A DNA stretch of 60,000 nt from Polytrichum commune (lineage: Eukaryota > Streptophyta > Polytrichopsida > Polytrichales > Polytrichaceae), in the NCBI GenBank assembly GCA_950295325.1, contig OX485806.1:28894001-28954000 (forward strand), given 5' to 3'. Below are positions 29,097 through 41,977 of this stretch, in pieces (the stretch's first letter is position 1; each line of letters opens with the position of its first letter). Position numbers and translations under genes: made by a program. The notes under the pieces were generated by a model. It was not told where the DNA came from and ran no database searches. It saw only the letters and a list, made by a program, of their open reading frames with translations.

Positions 29097-30246
29097 TCAT
29101 TGGTTCCTTTACGAACCATAGAAGACGCTCCGCTACTTGATATTTTAGAGGATAAACCCTATGCTCCTTTGCTTGTAGTTTCTAAGTATTTAGAAAATGA
29201 TCCAAAATGTGACAATGGAAACAAACTTAAAGTACAAAACATACGTAGTTATAACTGCATAGATGTTACACTTCACTCACAAATCATACATTTTATTTTT
29301 AATGAGGGTTTATCTTATGCTGACACAAGTGACCATTACGGTAATCCTTACAAGACTATTAGGTACATAGCTAGAGTTTTTGAAGAAAATGGTCAATTAG
29401 TTCCCAAATACAGAGGTGGTTTTTGCTATCCAATTTTATAAGATGAGCACATTCAATGGGCAGTAAAGAGACGTCATGGATATCCAAACATCACCGTAGA
29501 ATCTATCCATCATTTGTTGAATGAAGTTTTTCAATTCCCATGCCCTATATCTATCAATTGTGCCTCAAAAGCCATTCGAAGTCAAGTTGGACTTACCCTC
29601 AAGTTGATGTGATGTGACGCAAATGGTTATAACAATGAAGAACGTCTTAGAGAGCGCATAGAGTGGTGTCAAAAGTTTTTAGAGCTCAGTGGCCGTATGG
29701 TTGATGTTGTATACATGGATGAGGTTGGTTTCAATTAGCATTTGACTTGTTGATTTGATAGGATACATCGAGGACAAGATGCCAATGAATTTGTCCAACT
29801 CAAAGGGGTCAAAATTTACTAGTATCTTTGGTGGTTGCAGTTGGTCGTGAAAGAGTCATTGCACACTATGTCGCACTTGGTGCCAACAATGCAGACAAGT
29901 TCTTAGAATTCATTCAGACCAAGGTCATTCCTAGCCTTGATAGACAAAGGACAATGTCCCATTTCACAGATCTTGTGAGATACAACAAGCTTTTGAAGAT
30001 GTTAGACACATCTACTTCCGTTTGCCATCATATAGTCCATTTCCCAATGATGCAAAATGGGTATTTACGCACATCAAAAGCCATATCCGATGGAATGATC
30101 TCCAAAATCATTGAACATTAGTAGGTCACATTAATGATGACGTACAAGCAATCACTATAGACATGGTCCAAGGTTGGATAAGAGACGTCAATAGAAATTT
30201 TGGTAGAGTAATTCGCAAGGAGCGATTAGGAGAATCTTATACATGA
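29097..30246 (+). pseudogene. Degenerate Tc1/IS630-like transposase
   Basis: Reading across frames gives the IS630/Tc1 layout. First comes a helix-turn-helix with YKTIRYIARVFEENGQLVPK, the family's 'R.F..TG...PK.RGG' pattern. A second helix-turn-helix with VKRRHGYPNITVESIHHLL follows. The catalytic-core start is VDVVYMDEVGFN, first Asp retained. A C-terminal WIRDVNRNFGRV-type end follows. Several in-frame stops (for example after about 29,440, near 29,610 and 29,738) and lost catalytic blocks show it is dead. An 18-base G run at 29,076-29,093 precedes it. Reading frames at 29,019-29,441 and 29,828-30,121 are its largest intact pieces. Confidence 0.65.
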
Positions 30247-30469
30247 TGTATCATTCTTTATGAAATAAAGTTCTACAATTCATGAAATCGATTTTGTCAA
30301 GTTGGGAATACGGATACCAAATCATGACGTTGTTAGTTGAATTGGTTGTCTATATAGTGAACTGGATTCACGATTCCGATGAAATTGGTAGAACCTATTG
30401 CTAAATTGGTATATAAAAATCATGAAATTGAGTTTGCACTTAAGTGAATTCATCTTACCAACGGAGTAT

Positions 30470-32176
30470 TATCCATGCAAATCAGGAGCTCAACTAGAAC
30501 TGCAATTTTGCCCAATTTTTTTGCGGAGGTTAATCATGGTGTCCTCATTCATGGTTTCCGGTGTCAAAAATGCTAGGGCTCTCAACTGTAGTGTGAGCTA
30601 AAGTTGTGTTACCCCTACAAATTCCAATTTGAACTTTACACATAATTTGGATCTCTTTGTCATCACATTCCACAGCTGCCGCCAATGCACACTTGAAATG
30701 CACCTCTCCTTCTTGGTATCTACACAAATCATTATAAACCATTAAATTTGAGTTATTTTCCACTTGTCCATTGAGTTGTAGGTCGAGTATCAGCATCACA
30801 GCTCATAATATCGATTAAATTCACAGAAAAATGTTGCGGTCAAACCTAAGCTCTTGTCCTAAGAACATCCCTCGTCCTATCATTAAGCATAACATTATTC
30901 ACATACACAGGCTTGTTATGTGAAACTGACAATATTCCACGTAGTATTCTTGAGTATTGCCCAAATTTAGTGTGAATAATGTTACGAAGGTGGGATTCTA
31001 ATTTGCAAACATTATTGACATTTAAATCACAGATTTTATGCAAGTTGGGATGGAAGAAAGAAATGTTTACAGTGCATTAACCACCCTCATTCCATTGACC
31101 ATCTCCAATCCATTTCCGCATGGACATGAAAGAGGGGATGGTGTTATGCCTACCGATCGGTAGGCGGGCCCAAGGCCAGACAAGAAATGCATGGAGTAAC
31201 TGATTGTAATGGTACTGGGGGTTGAATTTTTTCAAGTTTTTCTCTTATTGAGGATCATATATGTGAGGTGTTAAGAGAGACGGTTTCCAAAAGATTTTAG
31301 ATTCTAGATGAAGGTATGTCAAGATCGTGGAGTATGTTAATTGAGGAGTGGTGGATGGTGCCACAAATTTTGGTGATGATGGGAATTGGAGGAAGGGCTT
31401 GCCAACCAAGTTGTTGGAAGTGTGAGATGAGGATATCGTATTTAATAGCCACTTTGCAAAATTTGTCACTATAATATGTGAATTTCAATGAAATGAATAG
31501 TGAGTCGGGGGGATGGGACTTTTCTTTAATGCATAAAATGTCATGGCGAAGTCAAGCTAAACATCGGCATTTTAGAGGTAGCATGAACATGATGGGAGAA
31601 GACATGAGGGGAGCGCATTTTCAGGATGTTTGAATTCATGGATCCATGCATGAATGAGTGTAAAATGACAGGTGGTGGATGAGAGAGGAGTGTGTGAACC
31701 AAGGCATGAGTTGCTTTATTATGTGGATTGGTACAAAGACCAAGGTGGGGTATGGAAGGGAAAAAAAAAAGGACCCGTGTTCTAGCACTAGCATGAATGT
31801 GAGTCTGTTGGCCTTATATTGGATATGGTGCATGATTAGGTGTTGTACCTTTCTTTTAATAGGTGGGCTCAATTTATCAAGGGTTACATGCAAGGTGGGA
31901 GGGGGAGGGAGAATTGATGCTTGCCAGTTGTCTACTTTCATTTTGTTTAGTATTTGGTGCTTGATGATGTTTTTGGTGTTGCAATGTTGTTTGGTTTTTC
32001 TATAGAATGGTCATGGATATATACTACCTAGTCACAAACAACTTGTGTAGACTCTGAATCATTGGTAAGAAGGCTTCGATCCAGAGCTAGTAGGAAGTGC
32101 TATATGTCATTTGTCAAATTAGGTGCTTGGAAGAATAAAAAAAAAAGCATTAGTTTAGTGAAAAACACATGGCTTC
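30470..32176. other. Intergenic, no feature recognised
   Basis: About 1.7 kb downstream of the TPR gene. Only short, unrelated reading frames on both strands and an A-rich run near 31,759 are present. Nothing could be supported. Confidence 0.45.
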
Positions 32177-35100
32177 TCATGTTTTTGCACCTTTCATGCT
32201 GGGCGGCAATGTCTCCAAGGAAATAGTGAGCTCTCGTAATGCCAGGTACATATCGCAGAACTTCACAAATTTGGAGATACCTGCTTCAAAGACACTCTGG
32301 TAAGAACATAATATACAAGTCCGATGATTGTCCAGAATTGCCTATACCTATTATCAACCCAAATTTCTCATACTAATCAAGAATTTTATCCAGAAAAACA
32401 ATGTCACAATCATAAGCACATACTACATTCGTAATCTTATAATGCTTCAAAACAGCGTTGTGGTAGAAGGTGTCCACCTAGTCATACAAGACTTGGCAGC
32501 ATCCAATTTCTTCCGTCGGAACAACAGGAAACCTAAGTTTCCAACCGCAACACATTGCTCTCTCGAGCTCTCCATTTCGGTCGCAGTCTTTAAAGCTTTC
32601 TGCAACGTATACAGGGACGAAATTTTTTAAGTCTTTTACTAAAGTTTCAAGATTCCCGGATATTGTACACACATTAGAGTTATCCGTAAAGTGAGCTAGT
32701 GTTTTGACAGATTTTGAGTGCACTATTCACACAAACCCATGGAAACGCAAAGTAAGGCTCTTGAATTCCGGGGCATAATACACAAGGCCAGGGTTTAGGG
32801 TCAGAGTTGGTCTGCTTGTTTTTGGATGAGAGAATCCGCCTATTCGTGGTTGAGGCCGTCATGCGTGCTTGCTGATTTTGGGCGTGCTTCACAACTTACT
32901 TAGTCTTGTTTGCACCCCTAACAGAATTAGCGAAACAAGGCGACAGAATTAGCACCCTCTGACAAAGCGACGCTAAATTCCCGGGGCGCGCTCGCAACAT
33001 AGGAGCAAAAACAAATTTTCACCATTTCCGGTCCCTCAAAAGATTTGTGCCTGTGTTTTTTTGTAGCTATAGACACCTGCTCCACTTTTAGGGCCTGTCA
33101 CACAATTTTCTCAAATCCAGGTCCAAAACCCTCTCTTCAGCTCACTTTACGGATAACTCTATTATGTATACTAATACACAAAATGTTAAAACCCAAATAT
33201 GTGAACAACATGCAATCATCTCTACAAGAGGTTGAACTTGCCAGTATTCCAAGATGTATCAATATTTACTTTTGAAAATTCCACATACAACATCAACATA
33301 GTAACAACACCTTGTGATACTTTGCAGCTCTGGCCCACATGTACAAAGTTGCACAAAGTAACCCCAGGTTCGTGTAGCAAATGAATCTCCCCTCAATGTT
33401 GCTCTTCTCAGCACTCACTTTGTGGTATTCTAGTGCTTGTAGATACTGCAACGTTAACCCTTCCCTCCTCAAATGTTAGTAGGAGTTGGGAGTTGTTTAG
33501 AGATGGTTTATAGGGGGTTTAATGTTTGAGATGATCATAATCTACTTGATTAATTGCAAAGTGTCACGATTTCATCCTCGGACCTAAAAAAACAACATGA
33601 ACGTGTCTTACGAGAATTACACAATGTAGGTTAATTGCATTATACATTGTTTTACATAAAACCCTTTAGCAACACCACTTTGTTATCTTACTGATCATGG
33701 TCCTAGTGGACGGGGGGGAGGTTCACTGTGTATGCCAAGTACAAACCACATGTGAATAAACATAAATGTATCCTTTGTAATACACATCTGGAAATTGGTC
33801 AACATTTTTTTGGGGGATCAATTTTCACATATTACATGACTCGATGTACATGGTATATATTACATATTAGGAGTAGATGGTTATCACATTTGGTGAAATC
33901 TCTATGTATAAAACACATTGTTTCTAAGTAGAATGATGAAGGAATCAACTAGATTAACTATGAGTAACACAACATTTAGGAAAGTTGTCAAAATAATATA
34001 TACCAAGATATGTTGTCAATGGTTTCATACCTCTTATAAAAATTCCATGATTCTTCCAATCCCTTATTACATATGAAATAGGGGTAGCAATTTTTTTTCA
34101 TATGTAGTTTTCAATGCACAAAGAGTGACCCCTAGTGAACTATTTATATTTAGTTTTAAAATATGAAAAATCTAAGGGCCACTTCACACACGAGACTGAG
34201 AGTCCATGACCATTACACTTCAAGCACTCTCATTGGTGGAAAAGGCGGAACCGGTCCAAGTTCGCTTCACAATACGCTTGAGGGACCAATGGAGTATGTG
34301 AATGCAAGATGGATGTGAAGTCTACATGGATTCCTACATGACATTCAATAGATCATGTTTCATGGTCACTTGGACTATTTTCACAAACTACCTCTTGGAG
34401 GTAAGCCCAACACAAAATCGGGAGACCATGACACTTTGAACACTCACAACCATTGATTTGTTCTATTTTATCATTGTGTGAGGACCCGCATGAATAGAAA
34501 TCCATTGAACTAGCATTTGGTTGAGGGCCCGTCACATATGACTTCACACTACACTTGAGGGTCTGTGACCACACTACATGATTTCGGAGGTGTCTTGGGA
34601 CAGCCTTAGGACACTTTCTTTCGGACTCTCACAATTTCATGGTCACGGCTCTTGGCTCGTGTGTGAAGTGGCCCTAAGGATCTTAGAAGTGTATTTGCAG
34701 ACATAACTTTCTTTTTCTCTGCACCCACTACATAGTCTAATTGACCTGAAGAATGTTATGTAACCAATGAAAGCAAAACAAGAAAACGGTAGAACCGTGA
34801 GGCTCTGTCCTTTGCTATGAAAGACTACAATTGTAGCTGATTACTTTGCTCATGGCTATTCACTATACCAAACCTTTCTTGAATTTTGTGCACCTTCTTC
34901 TCAAATACGGGTCAAGGATTGAAGCTACTCATTTATCACCCGAAATTTTTAAAACAAATAATCAAGAACTGTATCAAGAACTGCCGAAATAACTATAGTT
35001 AACTAGATTTCTTTCAATGCATTTTAGGGAGCACTTTTACATATATATAAACTATAGATAACATTCACATTAAATAAAGTGGACCAAAAATAACAAGAAC

Positions 35101-38100
35101 AAGTAACGTCCAAGTGTGAACACAAAGTGGTTAGGAAATTTGCTCTTGAAACGAAGAAGTTGATGCATTGTCAATAAAAAAATTTAAAGATGCATTAGTC
35201 GTACCTCCGATTTGATTTGATCTGGGATTTCAAATTCTCCAGGTTTTTGAGCACCTTTCTTAACATTTTTCATAGCTATTGTGAGCTTTGTATTCTCCCG
35301 TTCTTGAATCGTACAAGCCATGTAATTGTATGCCAAGGATTGTCCGGCATCATTTTCCAACTTCTCACACAATGCATGGAACTGTTGATAGGCTTCGACA
35401 GCCTTGTCATATTCCTGGAGCAACATGTATGTGAGCATCTATCAAATTTAATTACCATGTTTTTACAAATGGTAGGCTTACTTGACTACAAATTTATGAA
35501 TATGCATCTTTTGTGTATAAGTTAGCAAGCCGCTAACGCTATGCAAATTTTGTTAGACATGCTTCAACTGATGATCTTCATTTATATATAGCTCCATACC
35601 CATGCCTTGCCTGAAGAGTGGGAGCTCACTCAAATCCCACACATGTTTGTTTAGTTGAATGTTCACAATATTGGCAAGAATCCTTGCATGGAGGTGAATT
35701 TAGTTTGGTTTCATCTCCTTGGAACTTTTACATGTTAAATATTTAGGGCATATTTGCAATTATATTGAAATGAGTATATGAAACCCGCTTGATTTAGTCA
35801 ATGTAGAAATACGGGTAGATCACTCTAAGGCATTTTTGTGCACCACGTGTGGCTGGGGTTTTGTTTTTTTGTTTTGGGGCTATTTACCTTCAAGGGTTGA
35901 ATTAAAGCCTCCCTATAATTACTTAAATTTCAAAAATGGCCCATTTGTTTGCACCCTTCCATTACTTATATTATCCAAGTCGCTGCAATTTTTTGTACTC
36001 TATATTCCTTTTAACGACGGCGCGTTCCCTTTTCATCCATTTTTGGACAGACGGAAATCCCAATTATCATCCATCCCCGTGAGTCCTAAACCCATTTACA
36101 TACCATACTAAACATACCTTCTAGGATCCTTATCTTCAGCCCTTATTTTAATTTTACAAAAAAATAATGGCCCACGTTTTATGTCGATCTAACTTACTTA
36201 TAATGGGATTGTCTACATTTAATGGCCCCTTCATTATTTGGAATTCCTTTATAATTTTTATTTCAAATGATTTTAATCCTCTCTATATTATGCCGCATGT
36301 CGTTTTTAAAATGCACTAAGTGATCTACCCGTGTGTAGAAATGCCGTGTTGGATATGATCTAGTCTTCACCATCCACAATCTGATTACAGGTCTAATATG
36401 ATATGTATATCCCCAAAATCCCTCTACTTTAGGACAATTGTAAATTCTTGACTTTGAATTAGTTCTAGTGTAGAGCTTGTCAAGGGCGGAGCCAGGAGTT
36501 TGACCTAGGGGGGCTGACCTCATAATATGGAAATACCCAATGTATATTTTATTTTCAAATTACAATAGGTGGTCGAATTTGATTATTTATTGAGACATTT
36601 GGACTCATCAAGCTGACATCCCCATTAAAAATTTCAATATGTCGTTAAAATCCAAAGCTTTGGCAATGGTCTTTTCGATATACATGATCATCAAATCCAC
36701 CGCCCAATCAACGTCAATAGACATTGCCAATAATAAGCATATGCCTAACACTCCTTCAATGCACTCGTAGAAAGCATTGCGAAAAAGAACCACAATTGTT
36801 TTCCACTACGGTTCTTTTGAGCAGCCTGCTCTGCAGTCTCTAAACGTCTGCAGAATGTTTTTGGATTTACCAACTGAAATTTTAGGAATTTAAGGGCTTG
36901 TAATATACCGTTGGAAAGGTCTTGAAAAAACCTTTGCAAGGGTGTATTACAAACCCCGAATGTTTTAGCATTGTAATCGCAAAAGAAAAATTTGTAGTTG
37001 TTTTGGCATAGTTTTCTATTAGTGATGTGAGGGGGGGGGGGGGGGGAGGGGGGCTGAGCCCCCCCCTGGCTCCGCCCTTGAAGCTTGTGATATGATGAAA
37101 CTATCAATCGCAAGGATGTGCACTATAGCTTGGTGTTTCTTAATGAGGACTTTTGCGTGTTACGGATCTTGTGTGAACGTGCTCTTGACATTAAGAATGA
37201 GATTTTGAGAGGAGTTATTTAATAGGGGACTCCACAAATGAGGACGCAAACTACTAACTTAGGTGGATGAATGGCACTAGGGTGGCTTTAGACCTTTGAA
37301 TTGAGATTAGTGATTGTTTGTAATAACATTATTAGGCCATGTGAGCTCATCCCCTTTTTATAAAGACTCAAGCAACAAATCTCCAAGAATCGGGGTTTTT
37401 GTTATCATAAAATATGTGGAAAATAGTCAAGTGGTAAGATTCTAGTACCGATCCCTCATCAGTTCTCACCCCCACTATCCCCCACTATGAGCCTATGTCT
37501 CATGACTTAAAAAACCTTCATACATTCTCATAAGAAGGCTCAAATTTGCACAACTATCTATTACATACTTGTCAAATGCTTGCATCAAAGTGCATTTCGT
37601 TCCTAGCTAGTCTTACATATCAATCCCTTTTGAAATTTAATAGTGTTTGTTGGGTCCTCTAATAAAACTTGATTCATTCTCATTAGTGCCCTTCTCCATC
37701 CATGCCAAACACATAGAAAAAATGAATGAAACACACACACACACACACACACACAAGGGTTCTAAGTCATTTCAAAAATGGAGTATCATGTGGTCAGATG
37801 GTTCAAATGCACACTTGCGATCCATTGGCACAAGCAGAAGTTCCCTTAAAGAAGGTTGCTCTCATATATGTGTGGACACAAATGTCTTCCATTTTCTTAA
37901 ACATTTAAATGTTGTGGTAAGTAACCTTTTTGATGAACACCTTCCAATTTAAGCATCTTCTTGTCACTTATGACGAAGTTGCATACGAAGAAGATTTCCT
38001 ACTATCCACATGTCGATTCTAGTTCATCTACAAGTGGTCCTTCCTCCTTGTGGTTCCCCAAGTCAAATGAGCAACAACTAATTTAGAAGATTTCTTTTTC

Positions 38101-40477
38101 TCCACTTCTAGTGCCCCTCGTTAACAATAGAAAGTAAAACCCCATCTCGCATTGAAAATTATATGCCAATTACTCCATGTTAGATAGAGTTCTCCACCAA
38201 CATGTGGTAGTAGCCCAAGGGCAAAAGACTCTTCTTCATTATACTTGCATCCTCCAATTGTTGGCATATCTATCTATCTATGACACGGGTGAATAGAGGT
38301 GAAGTGTTGAATAGGGGACAAACAAGGATTCCCAACCTCTATTAGATTTGCCAACTAAGATGACTAGCATTGTTGTCAAGTCTCAAACACATATCAGGGA
38401 GCACATCAATATACAACAATTTTCAACATTCAAACATTCATGCCTTGCCTAGTATATACTATCTACAATTGTGTGGAAATGTCTTTGCAGTTCAATGTCA
38501 CCTATCCACATTCCATCCACTATACCACTATCAAACAATGGACCATCCCACATGGATATCCAAATCAAGAAATAATCTTAAATAATGCAACACTTTGCAA
38601 TTATGCTCATAATGAAAGGTTTGGGGGTGGTTCCCTCCCAGCTGATCCCCACCCATTATAGTAAACTCTAATGTGAGCTAGTAATGATACAAAATTTGCA
38701 AAACTGAAACAAAATGATAATGTATGTATGTCACCTGGGCATTGTCGTGTAAGACTCCCCTGGCAAGGTGACATCTTGCTTCATCCTTATATTTAGCAGG
38801 GTCTAGTTGGCGTCGCAACGACTCAGCTTTGACACTGAGATCGAGAATCTCTCTTCGTGCAACTAGGTGAGGACTACTTACGATATTAGATTTTCACACA
38901 CACAATGGTGAATTTACAATAATTATTGTAACAAAGCCAAGAGAATAAGCTAATTGCACATAAATCCTTGCTTCCTGAGCACATTGATAAAATTATGGGT
39001 TGCTAAGTTAGAGGCACAATGTGCACTTGTAGTGGGTAAGTGTCACATAGAATGCGAAAACACATGTAAAATTAAGGATTGCACTAAGGCAAGGTTATGA
39101 GTGAGGTACATGCGAGCTTTCTAGGGTTATGTTTGTATGTTTCTTTGAGTTTATTTCACAATGTATTTGTGGGCAAGATGTTGGCCATTGCCATTGTGGT
39201 TTTTGGCTCAATGGTAGCGTGTAGGTGTTGTGACATTGATGTCACTCACACTCTTTTGAGTTTGTTTCTTAGCGCGTGTTCCTTCTAGTCTTCCTCCTAG
39301 AATCCTCCTAAGGCCAACTTGGGATAGAAGGATGTATGTGTCTTGCATTGTTCTTGTTCATAAGGTACTATCACCATTTTAATTCAAAAAATAGATCAAA
39401 AAATAGTAAAATTCTTGTTTTTTTGCCTTTTACTTATTGCAAAATTAGAGGGGATTTAGAGCACCTTTCAAAGTTGTGCATCTTCCATACTCTCAACATT
39501 CTCCTGAGCTATTCAAAAAATAACGACACGGTGTACACCAAGCACTAAGATAAATCTAGGATATAATTTAAATTGACTCTAGTTTAGAGGTGAGTAGCCC
39601 CTTTATATGTTACAAATGTTCACTGTATACGAGCACTTCAATTTGTGGGTATGAAATTGTAAACCTTTTTTTAAGAATACATGTGGATCTACATAGAAAA
39701 AATCGTAGCCACGCTTCTATTGGATAAAGAATTATGAGATACTAATAGGTGCTTCCCTTCTCCCCATTATCCCCAATTTATACGTTGAATGTTTGGAGGG
39801 GTGCAACTGTTTAAGGGAGGGAGATAAAAAACTAAAATTCAATGAAAATAAAGAAAGGAAAAAAAAATATAGACTTTGGCTTTGCTGAATGGCCATTGTG
39901 ATATGACACTAGAACTAGTGCAACGCGTCTAGCCACGTATTCAACAAGCACCACAATAATGATCAAAGTCAACTACAAACACAACATTGGGTTAACCTAT
40001 AACAGTGGGTTGCTATCAAGGGTCCAAATCTAACAATTGCCTGAACATGGAATCCCATTACTTGTCTCCAATTAAAAACCATGAAAACATAAATGATTAC
40101 GCCCTCAGAAGATATAAACTTTACAATCAAACTCCTCAAAAGTAGGCACATGTCAAGACCAAAACTCTTTTACTTTGACCCACCGAACTCCATTTCAAAA
40201 CCGACGTTTTCAAATGTGTCCATGACGACTCCTCCAAGCCCCAACTTCATGTAAGTTACATGATTTCGTGCCAAAGTGATGCAAATGACCATGTTTAGCA
40301 TGTTAGGGTTTAGGGTTTAGGGTTTAAGGGAAGATCCTTATCTTAATTAAGTACCTGTTCCTCCACCTTTCTCGAGGTCACTCTGTTGCTCCTGAGGATT
40401 TATCCTTGCTGGCACGAACCAATGGCGAGGTGCCACCATGCGTATGAAATTGTTGATGGGCCAGAACGGTTCCAGGA
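32177..40477 (-). CDS. Tetratricopeptide-repeat protein, last six exons (277 codons; 5' exon not certain)
   Basis: Minus-strand exons 40477-40355, 38862-38735, 35414-35205, 33445-33311, 32599-32478 and 32294-32177 join in phase (836 nt; the first codon is completed upstream). TPR-type helix pairs repeat through the product: ARCHLARGVLHDNAQEYDKA, LAYNYMACTIQ, ICYTNLGLL with WARAAKYHKKAL, and CVAVGNLGFLLFRRKKLDAA. The N-terminal piece (IRMVAPRHWFVPARINPQEQ) is not a TPR. The product looks like a TPR scaffold, distantly reminiscent of TTC-type ciliary proteins, but I cannot name the family. The last acceptor (CCAGAG, using the second AG) and the final exon are the weakest points: the stop at 32,179-32,177 could instead be bypassed by a GTGCAA donor just before it. 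Confidence 0.75.
32677..33159. mobile_element. Stowaway-like MITE, 483 bp, in TPR gene intron
   Basis: Perfect terminal inverted repeats GAGTTATCCGTAAAGTGAGCT at the left and its complement at the right, flanked by TA on both sides. A TA target-site duplication with short terminal repeats is the Tc1/mariner (Stowaway) pattern. The interior is non-coding. It lies between the exons at 32,478-32,599 and 33,311-33,445. Confidence 0.8.
34176..34674. mobile_element. PIF/Harbinger-like MITE, copy A (499 bp)
   Basis: Ends GGGCCACTTCACACACGAG and CTCGTGTGTGAAGTGGCCC are perfect inverted repeats, flanked by TAA on both sides. TAA/TTA target duplications are the PIF/Harbinger (Tourist) signature. Two more copies lie at 54,994-55,495 (inverted) and 55,571-56,073. 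It is in the intron between TPR exons 33,445 and 35,205. Confidence 0.82.
34776..35180. repeat. 0.43-kb dispersed repeat, copy A
   Basis: Starts CAAGAAAACGGTAGAACCGTGAGG and ends in GAAACGAAGAAGTTGATGCAT. It matches 45,729-46,146 directly and 44,262-44,684 inverted. This copy lacks the terminal AGTCTCTGTCCTACAGACA block seen in the others. It ends about 25 bp from the TPR exon at 35,205. Confidence 0.75.
36481..37080. mobile_element. Non-autonomous hAT element, 600 bp, in TPR gene intron
   Basis: Ends CAAGGGCGGAGCCAGG and CCTGGCTCCGCCCTTG are perfect inverted repeats. They are flanked by an 8-bp duplication with one mismatch, GAGCTTGT (36,473-36,480) and AAGCTTGT (37,081-37,088). Eight-base duplications and CA-GGG ends are hAT hallmarks. 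Minus-strand fragments of reading frame (36,608-36,793 and 36,745-37,113) may be transposase remnants but I cannot align them. Runs of G (37,031-37,050) lie next to the right end. Confidence 0.85.
37732..37754. repeat. (CA)n microsatellite
   Basis: About eleven tandem CA units in the intron between TPR exons. A second (CA)n run lies at 40,629-40,648 and a (TG)n run at about 40,971-40,982. Confidence 0.9.
40305..40328. repeat. Interstitial telomere-type repeat next to TPR exon donor
   Basis: Three TTAGGGT units lie about 30 bases inside the intron that follows the minus-strand exon ending at 40,355. This is the second intronic telomere-type run beside a splice donor in the window. Confidence 0.85.
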
Positions 40478-41566
40478 CTACACATTAAAATTCAATTGTA
40501 AGTGAAGTTGGAATTGCTCATTGATGGAATTAAGAGAATCTTGAATGGGTAAGGCTCTTGTTGGGCAAATAGTGAAGAGGAAATAGTGCATAATAAGATA
40601 GGCATACTTTCTTAAAATAAAAAACCATACACACACACACACACACACAATCTAACAGTAATAATAAGGTAGATGGTGCTAAAACTGTCACTCGTTGAGA
40701 AAATATAGTATCATTCGATTGAATGCGTTAAGGGAATCTCTTCAACAATTGATACATGATTCCGACGTGCCAAAGCATGTCTTATTTGAACTTCATACAA
40801 GGGTTAAAAGTGTAATTGGTAGTAAATTCAAAACCAACATGGGAGTTTGATATTAAGATGGTTAATAATCTTAAAACTGGTATGTATTTATTATGCAAGA
40901 TTCTAGGGTGTTGGTTTTGGCACTACCTATCATATGTGATGTAATCATATAGATTTGAAACCTCCATATGTGTGTGTGTGTGTATATACATACATACATA
41001 CACATATATTAGCACATAATAAACTTCAAACACGTGGCCATCACAATGTTGAAGACAATGTGATCACCAATAGCTCATGCAAGGTATTTAATGGGGTATT
41101 TGTGAGCATTGCCAACCGCTCATAAAGTTGTGGCCGTTGGATCGGATCGAGAAAAGTTTCACGTAGTTCGCAATTCCATATTGCAAAGATTGGAATCTTC
41201 AAGTTTCAAAATTGGAGTTGAGATGCAAAGGTTAGAAGAGGTCGCAATGAAGATTCTCATTGTTGCAATGAGTGGGCTATGGGCTCAAAATAAGAACACC
41301 GTTCTCGATTCAGTAGCTAAGACAATTGGGAGGGCCTATGTGATTGCTTAAAAAAGAAACGAGGCTCGTAACTGAATGAGCTCTTATAACATTTGCACCT
41401 CAACCCAAAGTTTGACACTCAAACGACAATCTCATGATTCACAATTACAAACCGGATGCGACAATTCGCGATCTCATGTAACGGCCAAACATGTATTATG
41501 TGGAGTTGGAAGTGTTCATTATAGGCCCCCACACCTTATATACACAAACTTCACATGAACATATAT
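40478..41566. other. Possible TPR gene intron; no feature besides microsatellites
   Basis: Contains (CA)n at 40,629-40,648 and (TG)n(TA)n(CATA)n around 40,968-41,005. No exon was recognised. If the GC-rich exon at 48.2-48.9 kb begins the TPR gene, this is intronic. Confidence 0.4.
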
Positions 41567-41579
41567 TTGTGAAATTATG
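41567..41579. repeat. Left target-site duplication of the LINE
   Basis: TTGTGAAATTATG here is repeated exactly at 43,928-43,940, bracketing the retrotransposon insertion. Confidence 0.85.
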
Positions 41580-41977
41580 TCACAAATATATGCTCATGCG
41601 AGTCTCAACCAGTTACATGTCCCACCTCATTACGCCAATTCTCCTCTCCATTCCTAAGAGATAAAGTCTTTGGGTCAATAGGGACAACATTCCAACATAA
41701 GTGGATAGGGAATGGGTATGCCCACCCTCATACCGAAAAATACATCCAACAAGCCCTCCATTGGGCAAGACTTGCAGCAAAAAACGACCCAGACACAATA
41801 ACGATACTCATAACAACCGACCCCAATTGGTACCACAACCTCCATCCCCATAATGGTCCTTTCTCGGACTCACACGTCATCACACGCTTCAAAGCAGATA
41901 CCATTACATACGACGAACCCACAATACCACCAGAATTACGAATCGAACCCCGAATAGAAAGCCGCGACATCCAAATA

